Positions 9,638 through 18,773 of a DNA stretch of 64,000 bases are shown here, in pieces. A program made the position numbers and the translations under genes. The number at the start of each line of letters is the position of its first letter. Positions within the stretch are counted from its first letter, which is position 1. This DNA is from Thalassospira lucentensis (lineage in GTDB: Bacteria; Pseudomonadota; Alphaproteobacteria; Rhodospirillales; Thalassospiraceae): positions 496,001 to 560,000 of the forward strand of contig NZ_JAATOV010000003.1 of assembly GCF_011806425.1 (NCBI RefSeq), written 5' to 3'. The notes under the pieces are model-generated. The model did no database searches. It had not been told where the DNA came from and worked only from the letters and a program-made list of their open reading frames with translations.

Positions 9638-10849
9638 ATGAAGAAATTTGCAATCGCATCCGTTGCGATTATGGCAAGTGCTGTGGCTGCGTTGCCGGCA
9701 CAGGCCGAACTTTCCGACGACATCGTTAAAATCGGTATCCTGAATGACCAATCGGGCGTTTACGCCGACTTTGGCGGCAAATGGTCGTTTGAAGCCGCGA
9801 AAATGGCGGTTGAGGATTTTGGTGGAACGGTTCTTGGTAAACCGATTGAAGTGATTACCGCCGACCACCAAAACAAGCCCGACGTTGCCGCCAATATTGC
9901 GCGTCAGTGGTACGATGAAGAACAGGTTGATTCCATTATGGAATTGACGACCTCCTCCGTAGCCCTCGCGGTTCAGGGGATTTCCAAAGAAAAGAAAAAG
10001 ATCGATATCGTTACAGGGGCCGCCACCACGGACCTGACCGGTGACCAATGTTCACCGTATGGCTTCCACTGGGCATATGACACCCATGCCCTTGCCGTTG
10101 GCACCGGCGGTGCGTTGGTGAATAACGGTGGTGATAGCTGGTTTTTCCTGACAGCCGATTATGCCTTTGGCTATTCGCTTGAAGAACAGACCGGTAACTT
10201 CGTTAAGGAAAATGGCGGCAAAGTTGTTGGTTCTGTGCGCCATCCGCTGGGCACCAACGATTATTCTTCGTTCTTGCTGCAAGCCCAGGCATCGGGCGCA
10301 AAGGTTATTGGCTTGGCGAATGCCGGACTTGATACCGCCAATGCCATCAAACAGGCATCGGAATTTGGCATTGTTCAAAGCGGCCAGCGTCTTGCGGCGT
10401 TGCTGTTTACGATTGCCGAAGTCCATGGCCTGGGTGCCGAAGCAGCACAGGGACTTTCGCTGACCGAGGGGTTCTATTGGGATCGTAACGACGACACCCG
10501 TGCATTCGGCAAGCGTTTCTTTGATCGTACCGGTCGCATGCCAAACACCATTCAGGCAGGCACCTATTCGGCTGTGTTGCAGTATCTTAAAGCAATTAAA
10601 GAAACCGGCACCGACGAAACCGAAGCCGTTGCCAAGGCATTGCATGAAATGCCGGTCAATGACGTCTTTGCCCCGAATGGCAAGGTCGGCGCGAATGGCC
10701 GCATGATTTACGACATGTTCCTGATGGAAGTCAAAACACCCGACGAAATGCAGGGTGACTGGGACTATTACAACGTTCTTGATACGGTTCCGGGCGACAA
10801 GGCCTTCATCGATCCGGCCGAAAGCGGCTGCTCTTTGGCGTCGAAATAA
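9638..10849 (+). CDS. Liv-type ABC transporter substrate-binding protein
   Basis: Periplasmic receptor of the Peripl_BP_6 (branched-chain amino acid type) family, 403 aa. It has an AGGGAGG Shine-Dalgarno and a signal peptide (about 23 residues, cleavage after ALPAQA). The mature start DDIVKIGILNDQSGVYADFGGKW follows the family pattern IKIGVL.D.SG.Y.D. It is first in an operon of receptor, two ATPases, two permeases and a GMC oxidoreductase. Members of this family bind very different ligands (amino acids, amides, aromatic acids, alcohol-derived compounds), and this one is not close to LivJ. The downstream oxidoreductase suggests a ligand that is, or becomes, an alcohol; this is inference. Confidence 0.88.
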   Translation: MKKFAIASVAIMASAVAALPAQAELSDDIVKIGILNDQSGVYADFGGKWSFEAAKMAVEDFGGTVLGKPIEVITADHQNKPDVAANIARQWYDEEQVDSIMELTTSSVALAVQGISKEKKKIDIVTGAATTDLTGDQCSPYGFHWAYDTHALAVGTGGALVNNGGDSWFFLTADYAFGYSLEEQTGNFVKENGGKVVGSVRHPLGTNDYSSFLLQAQASGAKVIGLANAGLDTANAIKQASEFGIVQSGQRLAALLFTIAEVHGLGAEAAQGLSLTEGFYWDRNDDTRAFGKRFFDRTGRMPNTIQAGTYSAVLQYLKAIKETGTDETEAVAKALHEMPVNDVFAPNGKVGANGRMIYDMFLMEVKTPDEMQGDWDYYNVLDTVPGDKAFIDPAESGCSLASK

Positions 10850-10853
10850 GATC

Positions 10854-11660
10854 ATGACGGTTACCGACGCCCACAAGCTCCCCGGTAACCCTCAAAACGA
10901 CACGGAGTCACGGGTGGTTCTTTCTGCCCGTGACCTCCGACGCGATTTTGGTGGGTTTACTGCGGTTAAGAACGTCAATCTTGATGTTCATCACGCCCAG
11001 GTGCATGCGCTGATCGGTCCGAATGGCGCAGGCAAAACAACAGTTTTCAATCTTCTGACCAAATTTCTGCAACCAACCAGCGGGAAAATCACCCTGCTGG
11101 GGCATGACATTACCAAAACGGCCCCTGCCCGCGTGGCACGGATGGGCTTGGTGCGGTCATTCCAGATTTCAGCAATTTTCCCGCATTTGACCTTGCTCGA
11201 AAATGTGCGGGTTGCATTGCAACGCCCGGAACACCTTGCGGTTCAATTCTGGCAACCGTTAAGCAAGCTTAATGTGCTGAATGACAAGGCGATGGCGCTT
11301 TTGGAATCTGTCGGTCTTCAGAACGAATATGACAGCCAAGCAGCCGACCTTTCATATGGTCGTAAGCGGGTCCTCGAAATCGCGACCACCCTCGCCCTTG
11401 ATCCGAAAGTTTTGCTTTTGGATGAACCGATGGCCGGTATGGGCGGCGAAGATGTTGGCATGGTGGCCGAACTTATTCGCAAGGTTGCCAAAACCCGTGC
11501 GGTTCTGATGGTTGAGCATAACCTTAAGGTCGTGTCTGACCTGTGTGATCACATTACCGTTCTACAACGCGGCGAAATTCTGGCCCAGGGCGACTACGCC
11601 ACGGTCAGCAATGACGAACGGGTCAAGGTCGCCTATCTGGGGACGGATCATGACGGATAA
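10854..11660 (+). CDS. Liv-type ABC transporter ATP-binding protein (LivG-like)
   Basis: First of the two ATPases, 268 aa. The start at 10854 lies four bases after the receptor stop; 33 extra upstream codons belong to an overlapping reading of the receptor gene. Walker A GPNGAGKTT, a short family signature region (ADLSYGRKRVLEIAT), Walker B LLLDEPMAGMGGED and the H-loop VEHNLKVV are present. The MAGMGGED version of the D-loop is normal for LivG relatives. Its 3' end overlaps the livF-like start by 11 bases, indicating coupled translation. Confidence 0.9.
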   Translation: MTVTDAHKLPGNPQNDTESRVVLSARDLRRDFGGFTAVKNVNLDVHHAQVHALIGPNGAGKTTVFNLLTKFLQPTSGKITLLGHDITKTAPARVARMGLVRSFQISAIFPHLTLLENVRVALQRPEHLAVQFWQPLSKLNVLNDKAMALLESVGLQNEYDSQAADLSYGRKRVLEIATTLALDPKVLLLDEPMAGMGGEDVGMVAELIRKVAKTRAVLMVEHNLKVVSDLCDHITVLQRGEILAQGDYATVSNDERVKVAYLGTDHDG

Positions 11661-12360
11661 ACAATTGCTTCTTTCCGTGCGCGGGCTGAATGCCTGGTAC
11701 GATGAAAGCCATATTTTGCACGGCGTTGATCTTGATGTGCGCAAAGGCGAAACCGTGACCCTTTTGGGGCGCAATGGCATGGGAAAAACCACCACGCTTC
11801 GCGCGATCATGGGCATTTTGCGCAAACGTACCGGAGAGATCAATTTTGACGGTCAGGATTTAATGAACCGGCCGCTCCATCACACCGCACGTGCAGGCAT
11901 TGGCTTTGTCCCCGAGGAACGGGGCATTTTCGCGACCCTAAGCGTTGAAGAAAACCTGATGTTGCCGCCTGTGGTTTCCAAAAGCGGCATGTCGGTTGAG
12001 GAAATCTATACGCTTTTCCCAAACCTGAAAGAACGTCGCGATAGCCAAGGCACCAAGCTTTCGGGCGGCGAACAGCAGATGCTTGCCATGGCGCGCATGT
12101 TGCGCACCGGGGTGAAAATGCTGCTGCTTGATGAGCCGACAGAGGGACTGGCACCGGTGATTGTTCAGCGGATTGGCGAGGTTTTACAGACCTTAAAGGA
12201 ACGCGGCATGACCATTTTGCTGGTCGAGCAGAACTTCCGATTTGCCAGCAAAATTGCCGACCGATTCTACATCATGGATCACGGCATGGTGACCGAAGGT
12301 TTCGATGTTTCGGACCTGCCCGAGAAGATGGGCACGCTGCAAGACTCTTTGGGGGTATGA
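11650..12360 (+). CDS. Liv-type ABC transporter ATP-binding protein (LivF-like)
   Basis: Second ATPase, 236 aa, typical LivF size. Walker A GRNGMGKTTT, signature LSGGEQQMLAMAR, Walker B LLLDEPTEGLAP and LLVEQNF at the H-loop position (Gln replaces His, as usual in LivF proteins). The ATG at 11650 lies inside the end of the preceding gene. Together with the LivG-like subunit it forms an ATPase heterodimer on the two permeases encoded next. Confidence 0.9.
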   Translation: MTDKQLLLSVRGLNAWYDESHILHGVDLDVRKGETVTLLGRNGMGKTTTLRAIMGILRKRTGEINFDGQDLMNRPLHHTARAGIGFVPEERGIFATLSVEENLMLPPVVSKSGMSVEEIYTLFPNLKERRDSQGTKLSGGEQQMLAMARMLRTGVKMLLLDEPTEGLAPVIVQRIGEVLQTLKERGMTILLVEQNFRFASKIADRFYIMDHGMVTEGFDVSDLPEKMGTLQDSLGV

Positions 12361-12364
12361 CGCC

Positions 12365-13252
12365 GTGATTATGATATTTGGAATTCCAATCCAGGCATTT
12401 CTCGGCCAGCTTCTGATCGGTTTGATCAATGGGTCGTTCTATGCCGTGCTCAGCCTTGGCCTGGCGATTATTTTTGGCCTGCTGCGCGTGATCAATTTTG
12501 CGCATGGCGCGCAATATATGATGGGGGCGTTTGTCGGCTTTTTGCTGCTGTCGTGGTTTGGCGTGAATTACTGGTTGGCACTTTTGCTGGCCCCGGTGGT
12601 TGTTGGCATTACCGGCATCGCGATTGAACGGTTTGCCCTGCGCCGCCTTTACAATCTGGACCATCTTTATGGGCTGTTGTTCACATTCGGTCTGGCCTTG
12701 GTGATTGAAGGCGGGTTTCGCTATTTCTATGGCACATCGGGCCAGCCTTATGAGACGCCAAAGCTGCTTTCGGGCGGGGTGAATTTAGGCTTTATGTATC
12801 TGCCGATTTACCGTGGCTGGGTCGTTGTCGCGTCACTGATTGTCTGTATCGGCACGTGGCTTTTGATCGAAAAAACCAAGCTTGGCGCGTATTTGCGTGC
12901 GGCAACCGAAAATCCCAAACTGGTGCAATCATTTGGCATTAACGTGCCGTTCCTTTTGACCCTGACATACGGGCTTGGTGCCGGTTTGGCGGCCTTTGCC
13001 GGGATCATGGCAGCGCCGATTTATCAGGTCAGCCCTCTTATGGGATCGAACCTTATTATTGTGGTGTTTGCCATCGTCGTTGTTGGGGGCATGGGCTCTA
13101 TCATGGGGGCGATTGTGACGGGATATATGCTTGGCATTCTAGAAGGATTGACCAAGGTGTTTTACCCCGAGGCATCCAACATCGTGATTTTCGTGATCAT
13201 GGCGATCGTTCTTTTGGTCCGACCTGCGGGTCTGTTTGGTCGGGATGTGTAA
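12365..13252 (+). CDS. Liv-type ABC transporter permease (LivH-like)
   Basis: Integral membrane permease of the BPD_transp_2 family, about 295 aa with many TM helices. I favour the GTG start at 12365 because GGGGGT (12351-12356) sits eight bases upstream; an ATG at 12371 is the alternative. The segment ALLLGLAIIFGLLRVINFAHG-like (here SLGLAIIFGLLRVINFAHGA) and the C-terminal VVVGGMGSIMGAIVTGYMLG are LivH signatures. The stop codon lies one base before the LivM-like start. Confidence 0.88.
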   Translation: MIMIFGIPIQAFLGQLLIGLINGSFYAVLSLGLAIIFGLLRVINFAHGAQYMMGAFVGFLLLSWFGVNYWLALLLAPVVVGITGIAIERFALRRLYNLDHLYGLLFTFGLALVIEGGFRYFYGTSGQPYETPKLLSGGVNLGFMYLPIYRGWVVVASLIVCIGTWLLIEKTKLGAYLRAATENPKLVQSFGINVPFLLTLTYGLGAGLAAFAGIMAAPIYQVSPLMGSNLIIVVFAIVVVGGMGSIMGAIVTGYMLGILEGLTKVFYPEASNIVIFVIMAIVLLVRPAGLFGRDV

Positions 13253-13253
13253 A

Positions 13254-14240
13254 ATGACTGAAATAGCAACAACACCCGAAACTCAGCATCGTACGTCCAA
13301 CCGCGTTCAGCTTGCCCTTGTTGGCATCTTGCTGATTGGCTTGGTGATCGCACCCTTTACCCTTTATCCCGTCTTTTTGATGAAGGTGCTGTGCTTTGCG
13401 CTGTTTGCCAGTGCGTTTAACCTTCTTTTGGGGTTCACAGGGCTTTTATCATTCGGCCATGCGGCCTTTTTCGGCGGGGCGGCCTATTTCACGGCCTATG
13501 CCGTTAAGGAATGGAACTTCCCACCCGAGGCGGGAATATTGCTTGGCGTTGTCGGCGCGTCCTTGATGGGGCTTGTGATCGGGTTCTTTGCGATCCGCCG
13601 TCAGGGCATCTATTTTGCCATGATCACGCTTGCGCTTTCGCAGATGTTCTTTTTCTTCTGCCTGCAGGCGGAATTCACCCGGGGTGAAGATGGATTGCAA
13701 GGTGTGCCGCGCGGTCACCTTTTGGGCTTCATTGACCTGAGCGATCCGTTGAACATGTATTTCTTTGTTTTGGTGGTGTTTATCGCCGGGGTCTTTGCCG
13801 TGTGGCGGATTGTAAATTCGCCGTTTGGCATGATCCTGCGATCAATTCGTGAGAACGAAGACCGGGCCATTTCGCTGGGCTATTCGGTCAATCTTTATAA
13901 GCTGGCGGCGTTTGTGATGTCGGCGGGTCTTGCCGGACTTGCCGGTGGGCTTAAGGCGCTGGTGTTCCAGTTTGCAACACTGACCGACGTGGCGTGGCAA
14001 ATGTCGGGCGAGGTCATTCTGATGACGTTGCTTGGTGGGATTGGCACCATTTTTGGACCGATTTTCGGCGGCGCCTTTATCGTCACGGTGCAGAACTATC
14101 TGTCGACGACGGGCTTCCCCGTGACGGTCCTGACCGGGCTGATTTTCATTGTTTGCGTATTGTTGTTCCGCCGCGGCGTTGTTGGGGAATTCAATGCGTC
14201 ACGCCTTGCGAAAAAACTGGGCCTTCGTTCCAGAAGCTAG
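13254..14240 (+). CDS. Liv-type ABC transporter permease (LivM-like)
   Basis: Second permease, 328 aa. The ATG at 13254 immediately follows the LivH-like stop; six upstream codons lie within that gene. It carries the LivM features NLLLGFTGLLSFGHAAFFG, a cytosolic IRENEDRAISLGY coupling segment and the ETLLGGIGT-like stretch (here MTLLGGIGTIFGPIFGG). It closes the transporter part of the operon, 44 bases before the oxidoreductase gene. Confidence 0.9.
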   Translation: MTEIATTPETQHRTSNRVQLALVGILLIGLVIAPFTLYPVFLMKVLCFALFASAFNLLLGFTGLLSFGHAAFFGGAAYFTAYAVKEWNFPPEAGILLGVVGASLMGLVIGFFAIRRQGIYFAMITLALSQMFFFFCLQAEFTRGEDGLQGVPRGHLLGFIDLSDPLNMYFFVLVVFIAGVFAVWRIVNSPFGMILRSIRENEDRAISLGYSVNLYKLAAFVMSAGLAGLAGGLKALVFQFATLTDVAWQMSGEVILMTLLGGIGTIFGPIFGGAFIVTVQNYLSTTGFPVTVLTGLIFIVCVLLFRRGVVGEFNASRLAKKLGLRSRS

Positions 14241-14284
14241 GCCACACATGATCGCGACAGTTCGGCGAAAGGTAGAAGAACAAA

Positions 14285-15889
14285 ATGGCCAAGCAACAAT
14301 TTGACTATGTCATCGTTGGTGCCGGTTCGGCCGGATGCACGCTTGCTAATCGGTTGTCAGAAATCGAAAATGCCACCGTCCTCCTTCTCGAGGCCGGTGG
14401 CAAAGACACCAACCCATGGATCCATATCCCGGTGGGGTATCTTTATTGCATTGGCAATCCCAATGTTGACTGGTGCTTTAACACCGTACGCGAACCTGGC
14501 CTAAATGGCCGTTCATTGGGCTATCCGCGTGGGAAAGTTCTGGGCGGCTGTTCATCGATCAATGGCATGATCTATATGCGGGGTCAGGCCAATGATTACG
14601 AGCAATGGCAACAATCGGGTTGTTCTGGTTGGGGCTGGGACGATGTTTTGCCGTTTTTCAAAAAGTCCGAGGACCATTACCGGGGATCAGACGATCTGCA
14701 TGGTTCAGGCGGGGAATGGCGGGTCGAGCGTGCGCGCGTACGATGGGACATCCTTGAAGCGTTTCAAAATGCCGCGGCTGAGGCCGGTATTCCCAAAACA
14801 AATGACTTTAACCGTGGCACCAACGAAGGGTCGGGTTATTTCGACGTGAACCAAAAACGCGGCATTCGCTGGAACACTTCAAAGGCGTTTTTGCGCCCTG
14901 CCCTTAATCGTAAAAATCTTGAAGTCCGCACCAACGCCCATGTGCGCCGTCTGACCATTTCTGAGGGTCGGATCACGGGTGTTGAATATGAACGCGACGG
15001 TCAGATTGAAACCGTGACGGCCATACGTGAAACGGTCCTGAGCGCAGGGTCGGTTGGATCGCCCCAAATCTTGGAACTGTCGGGCATTGGACGCGGCGAT
15101 ATTTTGCAGCAATACGGGATCGAGCAAACCCTGGACCGGCCACAAGTCGGCGAAAACCTGCAAGACCACCTACAACTGCGCTGTGCCTATAAGGTCAGCG
15201 GTATCCGAACCTTAAATGAAAAAGCCAGTAGCCTGATTGGTAAGGCCAGCATCGCGCTTGAATACCTGTTTAAGCAATCTGGCCCCATGTCGATGGCACC
15301 CAGCCAGCTTGGCGTGTTTACGCGGTCTGATAGCTCGTTTGAGACGCCAAACTTGCAATACCATGTCCAACCCTTGTCGTTGGAAAAGTTCGGCGATCCG
15401 GTGCATCCATTCCCGGCCTTTACGGCCAGTGTGTGCAACCTGCGTCCGCAAAGCCGAGGCACCATTCACATCACAAGCCCCGATTACCGCGAACAACCCG
15501 CCATTGCGCCCAATTACCTTTCGGCGGATGCAGATAAAACCGTGGCGGCAGAGTCCATTCGCCTGACGCGGAAAATCGCCAGCCAACCAGCATTGGCCCC
15601 CTATCGACCAGAGGAATTCAAACCCGGTCCGTCGTATGACACCGAAGAAGACCTTGTCCGGGCCGCAGGCAATATCGGCACGACGATTTTCCATCCTGTT
15701 GGTACCTGCCGCATGGGATCGGACCCGGCATCTGTGGTTGACCCCGAACTTCGTTTGCGCGGACTTGCTGGATTACGGATTGCCGATGCATCCGTGATGC
15801 CGACCATCACATCGGGCAACACCAATTCGCCGACCATCATGATCGCGGAAAAAGCCGCCGCCATGATCAAGGCCAGTATCAACGCCTGA
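14285..15889 (+). CDS. GMC-family FAD-dependent oxidoreductase (choline/alcohol dehydrogenase type)
   Basis: Flavoprotein alcohol dehydrogenase of the glucose-methanol-choline family, 534 aa. The FAD-binding Rossmann motif VIVGAGSAGCTLANRLSE is at residues 9-26, the GMC signature 1 region (YPRGKVLGGCSSINGMIYMRG) spans about 80-101, and the active-site HPVGTCRMG with His470 lies near the C-terminus, followed by DASVMPTITSGNTNSP. There is no obvious signal peptide, so it acts in the cytoplasm or at its membrane face. It ends the Liv-type operon, suggesting it oxidises the imported compound. BetA-like choline oxidation is possible, but no betaine aldehyde dehydrogenase or BetI regulator is adjacent, so I leave the substrate open. 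Confidence 0.88.
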   Translation: MAKQQFDYVIVGAGSAGCTLANRLSEIENATVLLLEAGGKDTNPWIHIPVGYLYCIGNPNVDWCFNTVREPGLNGRSLGYPRGKVLGGCSSINGMIYMRGQANDYEQWQQSGCSGWGWDDVLPFFKKSEDHYRGSDDLHGSGGEWRVERARVRWDILEAFQNAAAEAGIPKTNDFNRGTNEGSGYFDVNQKRGIRWNTSKAFLRPALNRKNLEVRTNAHVRRLTISEGRITGVEYERDGQIETVTAIRETVLSAGSVGSPQILELSGIGRGDILQQYGIEQTLDRPQVGENLQDHLQLRCAYKVSGIRTLNEKASSLIGKASIALEYLFKQSGPMSMAPSQLGVFTRSDSSFETPNLQYHVQPLSLEKFGDPVHPFPAFTASVCNLRPQSRGTIHITSPDYREQPAIAPNYLSADADKTVAAESIRLTRKIASQPALAPYRPEEFKPGPSYDTEEDLVRAAGNIGTTIFHPVGTCRMGSDPASVVDPELRLRGLAGLRIADASVMPTITSGNTNSPTIMIAEKAAAMIKASINA

Positions 15890-15925
15890 TCAGCAAGACA
15901 ATTGAGTATCTAACAGTGAAACGCA

Positions 15926-15952
15926 AAAAGCCGGGGACATTCCCCGGCTTTT
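15926..15952. terminator. bidirectional terminator between the GMC gene and deoA
   Basis: Perfect 12-bp stem AAAAGCCGGGGA / TCCCCGGCTTTT (15926-15937, 15941-15952) with a 3-base loop. Flanking A and T runs let it terminate the convergent operons from both sides. Confidence 0.85.
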
Positions 15953-15977
15953 GACTTGGTTGGCGTGTTTGAACCGC

Positions 15978-17318
15978 TTAGCCCTTTTTGCGGGCCACGA
16001 TCCGTTCGCGAACAGCCGGCGCATCGCCGGTTTCGTCAACGTCACCTTCGCCAATTTCAATGGCTTCACGTAGAAGTGCTGTTGCGTCGTCAAACTGGTT
16101 CTGATCGCGGGTATGGGCAATACATAGCGGGGATTCCGCCGAAACTGGCTGTCCGACCTTGATAAAGTCACTAAAGCCAACGGCAAAATCGATCTTTTGA
16201 TCCGCACGGGTGCGGCCACCTTTAAGGGCGACCAGTGCCAAGCCGACCTTACGCGCATCCATCGATAGAACCCGACCGGTTTTTGAAGCCGTCACGGCCT
16301 GTACCATCGGGGCTGCTTCAAGGTAGGTATCGTGCTTTTCAACGAAGTCAGCAGGCCCGCCAAGGCTTGAGACCATTTTACCGAACACTTCGGCAGCCTT
16401 GCCGCTTTCAAGCGCCTCGCCCGCCATTTGCAGGCCATCGGCGACATCGGTGGCAACACCACTGACCGCCAGCATTTCCGCCGCAAGCGCCATCGTGACA
16501 TCATACACACGCTGTTCTTGATGTTTGCCGGTCAGAAAATCAATTGCTTCGCGCATTTCAAGCGAGTTGCCGACCGTATCGCCCAGCACCTGTTCCATAT
16601 CGGTCAAAAGTGCGACGGTTGGAACGCCGTTGCGGGTGGCAACCTCGGTAATGCTTTGTGCCAGTTCGCGTGCCCGTTCATATTCATTCATGAACGCGCC
16701 CGAACCGAATTTGACATCCATGACCAAGGCATCCAAGCCCGCTGCCAGTTTTTTCGACAAAATGGATGCGGTAATCAGTGGGATGCTTTCGACCGTCGCG
16801 GTAACATCACGAATGCCATAGAAACGCTTATCCGCCGGGGCCAAATCGGCCGTCTGGCCAATGATGGCGCAGCCAACTTCGCGGGTGACTTTGGCGAATT
16901 CGTCCAATGTCGGCGCGGTGCGATAGCCGGGAATGGAATCAAATTTATCAAGCGTCCCACCGGTATGGCCCAGACCACGCCCGGAAATCATCGGCACAAA
17001 TGCACCGCATGCGCCAACAATTGGCCCCAACATCAGGCTGACTTTGTCACCGACACCGCCAGTCGAATGTTTATCGACAACCGGCCCATCAAGACCAAAT
17101 GACTTCCAATCAAGGACCGTGCCGCTGTCGCGCATATTGCGCGTCAAGGCGACCCGTTCATCCATGGTCATGCCGTTAAAAAATACCGCCATTGCCAAGG
17201 CAGCAACCTGCCCTTCGCTGATGGTTTCGTCGGCAATGCCTTTGACGAAAAAGGCAATTTCGGCTTCGGTCAGAACGTCGCCTTCGCGTTTGCGGCGAAT
17301 GATTTCTTGCGGCAGCAT
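15978..17318 (-). CDS. deoA: thymidine phosphorylase
   Basis: Cleaves thymidine (and deoxyuridine) with phosphate to the base and deoxyribose-1-phosphate; 446 aa, close to E. coli DeoA. The start at 17318 ([13 protein letters not shown]) matches family N-termini; a 16-residue upstream extension is rejected. Signature elements are [13 protein letters not shown] for phosphate binding (near 85-97) and [14 protein letters not shown]. The C-terminal domain has the [12 protein letters not shown] segment. Last gene of the nucleoside operon, 62 bases after purine nucleoside phosphorylase. The long thymidine phosphorylase form and the cytidine deaminase upstream suggest full pyrimidine nucleoside breakdown. 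Confidence 0.95.
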   Translation of the reverse strand: MLPQEIIRRKREGDVLTEAEIAFFVKGIADETISEGQVAALAMAVFFNGMTMDERVALTRNMRDSGTVLDWKSFGLDGPVVDKHSTGGVGDKVSLMLGPIVGACGAFVPMISGRGLGHTGGTLDKFDSIPGYRTAPTLDEFAKVTREVGCAIIGQTADLAPADKRFYGIRDVTATVESIPLITASILSKKLAAGLDALVMDVKFGSGAFMNEYERARELAQSITEVATRNGVPTVALLTDMEQVLGDTVGNSLEMREAIDFLTGKHQEQRVYDVTMALAAEMLAVSGVATDVADGLQMAGEALESGKAAEVFGKMVSSLGGPADFVEKHDTYLEAAPMVQAVTASKTGRVLSMDARKVGLALVALKGGRTRADQKIDFAVGFSDFIKVGQPVSAESPLCIAHTRDQNQFDDATALLREAIEIGEGDVDETGDAPAVRERIVARKKG

Positions 17319-17380
17319 TTGCTGTCTCCTGCGCGCTTTTTGTGACTTTAATTTACCAAGACCCAAAAGCGAATTTTTGT

Positions 17381-18187
17381 TTATGCAGAACGTGAAAAGT
17401 AATGCACTAAGATACGGATAAGGTTGGCAGAACCGTCTTTGGACATTTCAAGCGTTTGTTCGTGACTAAGGGGTGTCGCGCTCATGCCGGCGGCCATATT
17501 TGTGATGTTGGAAACGCCTGCAACTTTGAAGCCAAGGCGACGCGCCAAGATGCATTCAGGCACAGTTGACATGCCAACCGCATCCGCCCCCAAAACCTTA
17601 AGCATTTTGATTTCAGCCGGAGTTTCAAAGCTTGGCCCTGTGCACCAGCAATAGGTGCCTTCAAACAGCTTAATGCCAAGTTCAGACGCCGCCGCATGCA
17701 AGCCCGAACCGATTTGCGGATCATAAGGCACATCCATCCCGACAAAGCGATCATCACCGCGATACCCGATCAACGGATTGGGGCCAAACATGCTGATGTG
17801 ATCGGTAATCAGCATCAGGTTGCCTGGCGTTGCATCGGGAAGCAGTGACCCGGCCGCATTGGTCAGGATCAATTGATCCGCGCCGAGGCCACGCAGGGTT
17901 TCAAGCGGTTCCGCCATCAGATCCGAACGGGCATGTTCATAATAATGCGCCCGTCCCTGCAGCACGGCAACGGATACGCTGCCGATTTGGCCCAGAACCA
18001 ATTGCCCGCCATGTCCATGAACTGTCGGCACCGGGAAGCCCGGCAAATCTTTGTAGTCAATCTTGATCGCATCCCGGATGGCATCGACAACGCCGCCCAA
18101 GCCACTGCCAAGGACAATCGCGACGTCGGCCTTAAAACCGGGTGCCTTTGAGGCAATGACATCAAGTGCCGTGGTGACGTTGCTCAT
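17381..18187 (-). CDS. purine nucleoside phosphorylase, trimeric (PNP-I) type
   Basis: Phosphorolyses inosine and guanosine (possibly xanthosine) to base plus ribose-1-phosphate; 268 aa, the size of trimeric PNP. Motifs seen are [13 protein letters not shown] near the N-terminus (phosphate loop), [28 protein letters not shown] and the late [14 protein letters not shown]. The order TNAAGSLLP and [10 protein letters not shown] favours the XapA/PunA class over hexameric DeoD. Its start overlaps the cdd stop by four bases (ATGA), so the two are translationally coupled. Confidence 0.93.
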   Translation of the reverse strand: MSNVTTALDVIASKAPGFKADVAIVLGSGLGGVVDAIRDAIKIDYKDLPGFPVPTVHGHGGQLVLGQIGSVSVAVLQGRAHYYEHARSDLMAEPLETLRGLGADQLILTNAAGSLLPDATPGNLMLITDHISMFGPNPLIGYRGDDRFVGMDVPYDPQIGSGLHAAASELGIKLFEGTYCWCTGPSFETPAEIKMLKVLGADAVGMSTVPECILARRLGFKVAGVSNITNMAAGMSATPLSHEQTLEMSKDGSANLIRILVHYFSRSA

Positions 18188-18597
18188 TTAAGGTTCTCCG
18201 GACCAAAGGAATGCGGAATTAATTCTTCGCGGGTCAGGGTCAAAAGCGTTTCGCCCTGATCATTGATGATAAAGATGGTGGCGTCCGATCCGGTAAATTC
18301 ACGGATTTTCTGACGGCACCCGCCACATGGTGTGCAGGCAACATCGCCAAGACCCACCACGACAATTTCGTCAAACTTGGTTTCGCCCGACAAGACCATG
18401 GCGGAAATTGCGCCGGCTTCGGCACAAACACCTTCGGGATATGCGGCGTTTTCGACGTTGCACCCGGCGATAATCTGCCCGTTTTCGGTGCGTAACGCTG
18501 CGCCGACATGGAACTTTGAATATGGCGCATAGGCCTTATCGCGGGCGGATATGGCCGCCTCAGTCAAATCGCGCGGTGCCTGTTTCGTCGCTTCCAT
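18184..18597 (-). CDS. cdd: cytidine deaminase
   Basis: Deaminates cytidine and deoxycytidine to uridine and deoxyuridine; 137 aa, the small homotetrameric form. The zinc site is CAEAGAISAM (the HAE/CAE motif, with catalytic glutamate) and PCGGCRQ. Substrate-binding residues lie in GCNVENAAYPEG. The ATG at 18597 is preceded by AGGAC at good spacing; a TTG one codon earlier is less likely. It starts the catabolic half of the nucleoside operon, 176 bases after the transporter permease gene, across a hairpin and an operator-like repeat. Confidence 0.95.
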   Translation of the reverse strand: MEATKQAPRDLTEAAISARDKAYAPYSKFHVGAALRTENGQIIAGCNVENAAYPEGVCAEAGAISAMVLSGETKFDEIVVVGLGDVACTPCGGCRQKIREFTGSDATIFIINDQGETLLTLTREELIPHSFGPENLK

Positions 18598-18671
18598 CAA
18601 TTTCGTCCTGTTTTTGAAATCCGCGCAAGCCCAATTGGGGCGCGTTATCTTTATCTATCGGTGCGGAAAAT

Positions 18672-18693
18672 GGCCTGCCGATGACGGCAGGCC
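18672..18693 (-). terminator. hairpin between the nucleoside permease gene and cdd
   Basis: Nine-bp stem GGCCTGCCG / CGGCAGGCC with a 4-base loop; on the minus strand it is followed by ATTTTCC. It could be a partial terminator that separates transporter and enzyme expression, or an mRNA processing/stability element. Confidence 0.6.
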
Positions 18694-18724
18694 GCCTAAC
18701 CGCGAAAAAGTTTCCCGATGCATG

Positions 18725-18742
18725 TGATCATCTTAGTGATCA
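18725..18742. promoter_or_regulatory. tandem TGATCA sites upstream of cdd
   Basis: GTGATCA occurs twice (18724-18730 and 18736-18742), each holding the palindrome TGATCA, with 12-bp periodicity. It lies about 130 bases upstream of the cdd start, between the transporter and enzyme genes. This looks like an operator for an internal promoter, but no factor can be assigned. Confidence 0.35.
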
Positions 18743-18773
18743 TTGGCAATGTATTTGGAACGCTAAACCGGGT

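Noticed and set aside
9530-10876. Antisense open frames across the Liv-type receptor gene
   Set aside because: Product of third-position GC bias; the receptor gene on the plus strand explains the region.
11650-12360. LivF-like H-loop glutamine in place of histidine
   Set aside because: Common in LivF-type proteins and not comparable to the double substitution at 6694-7512.
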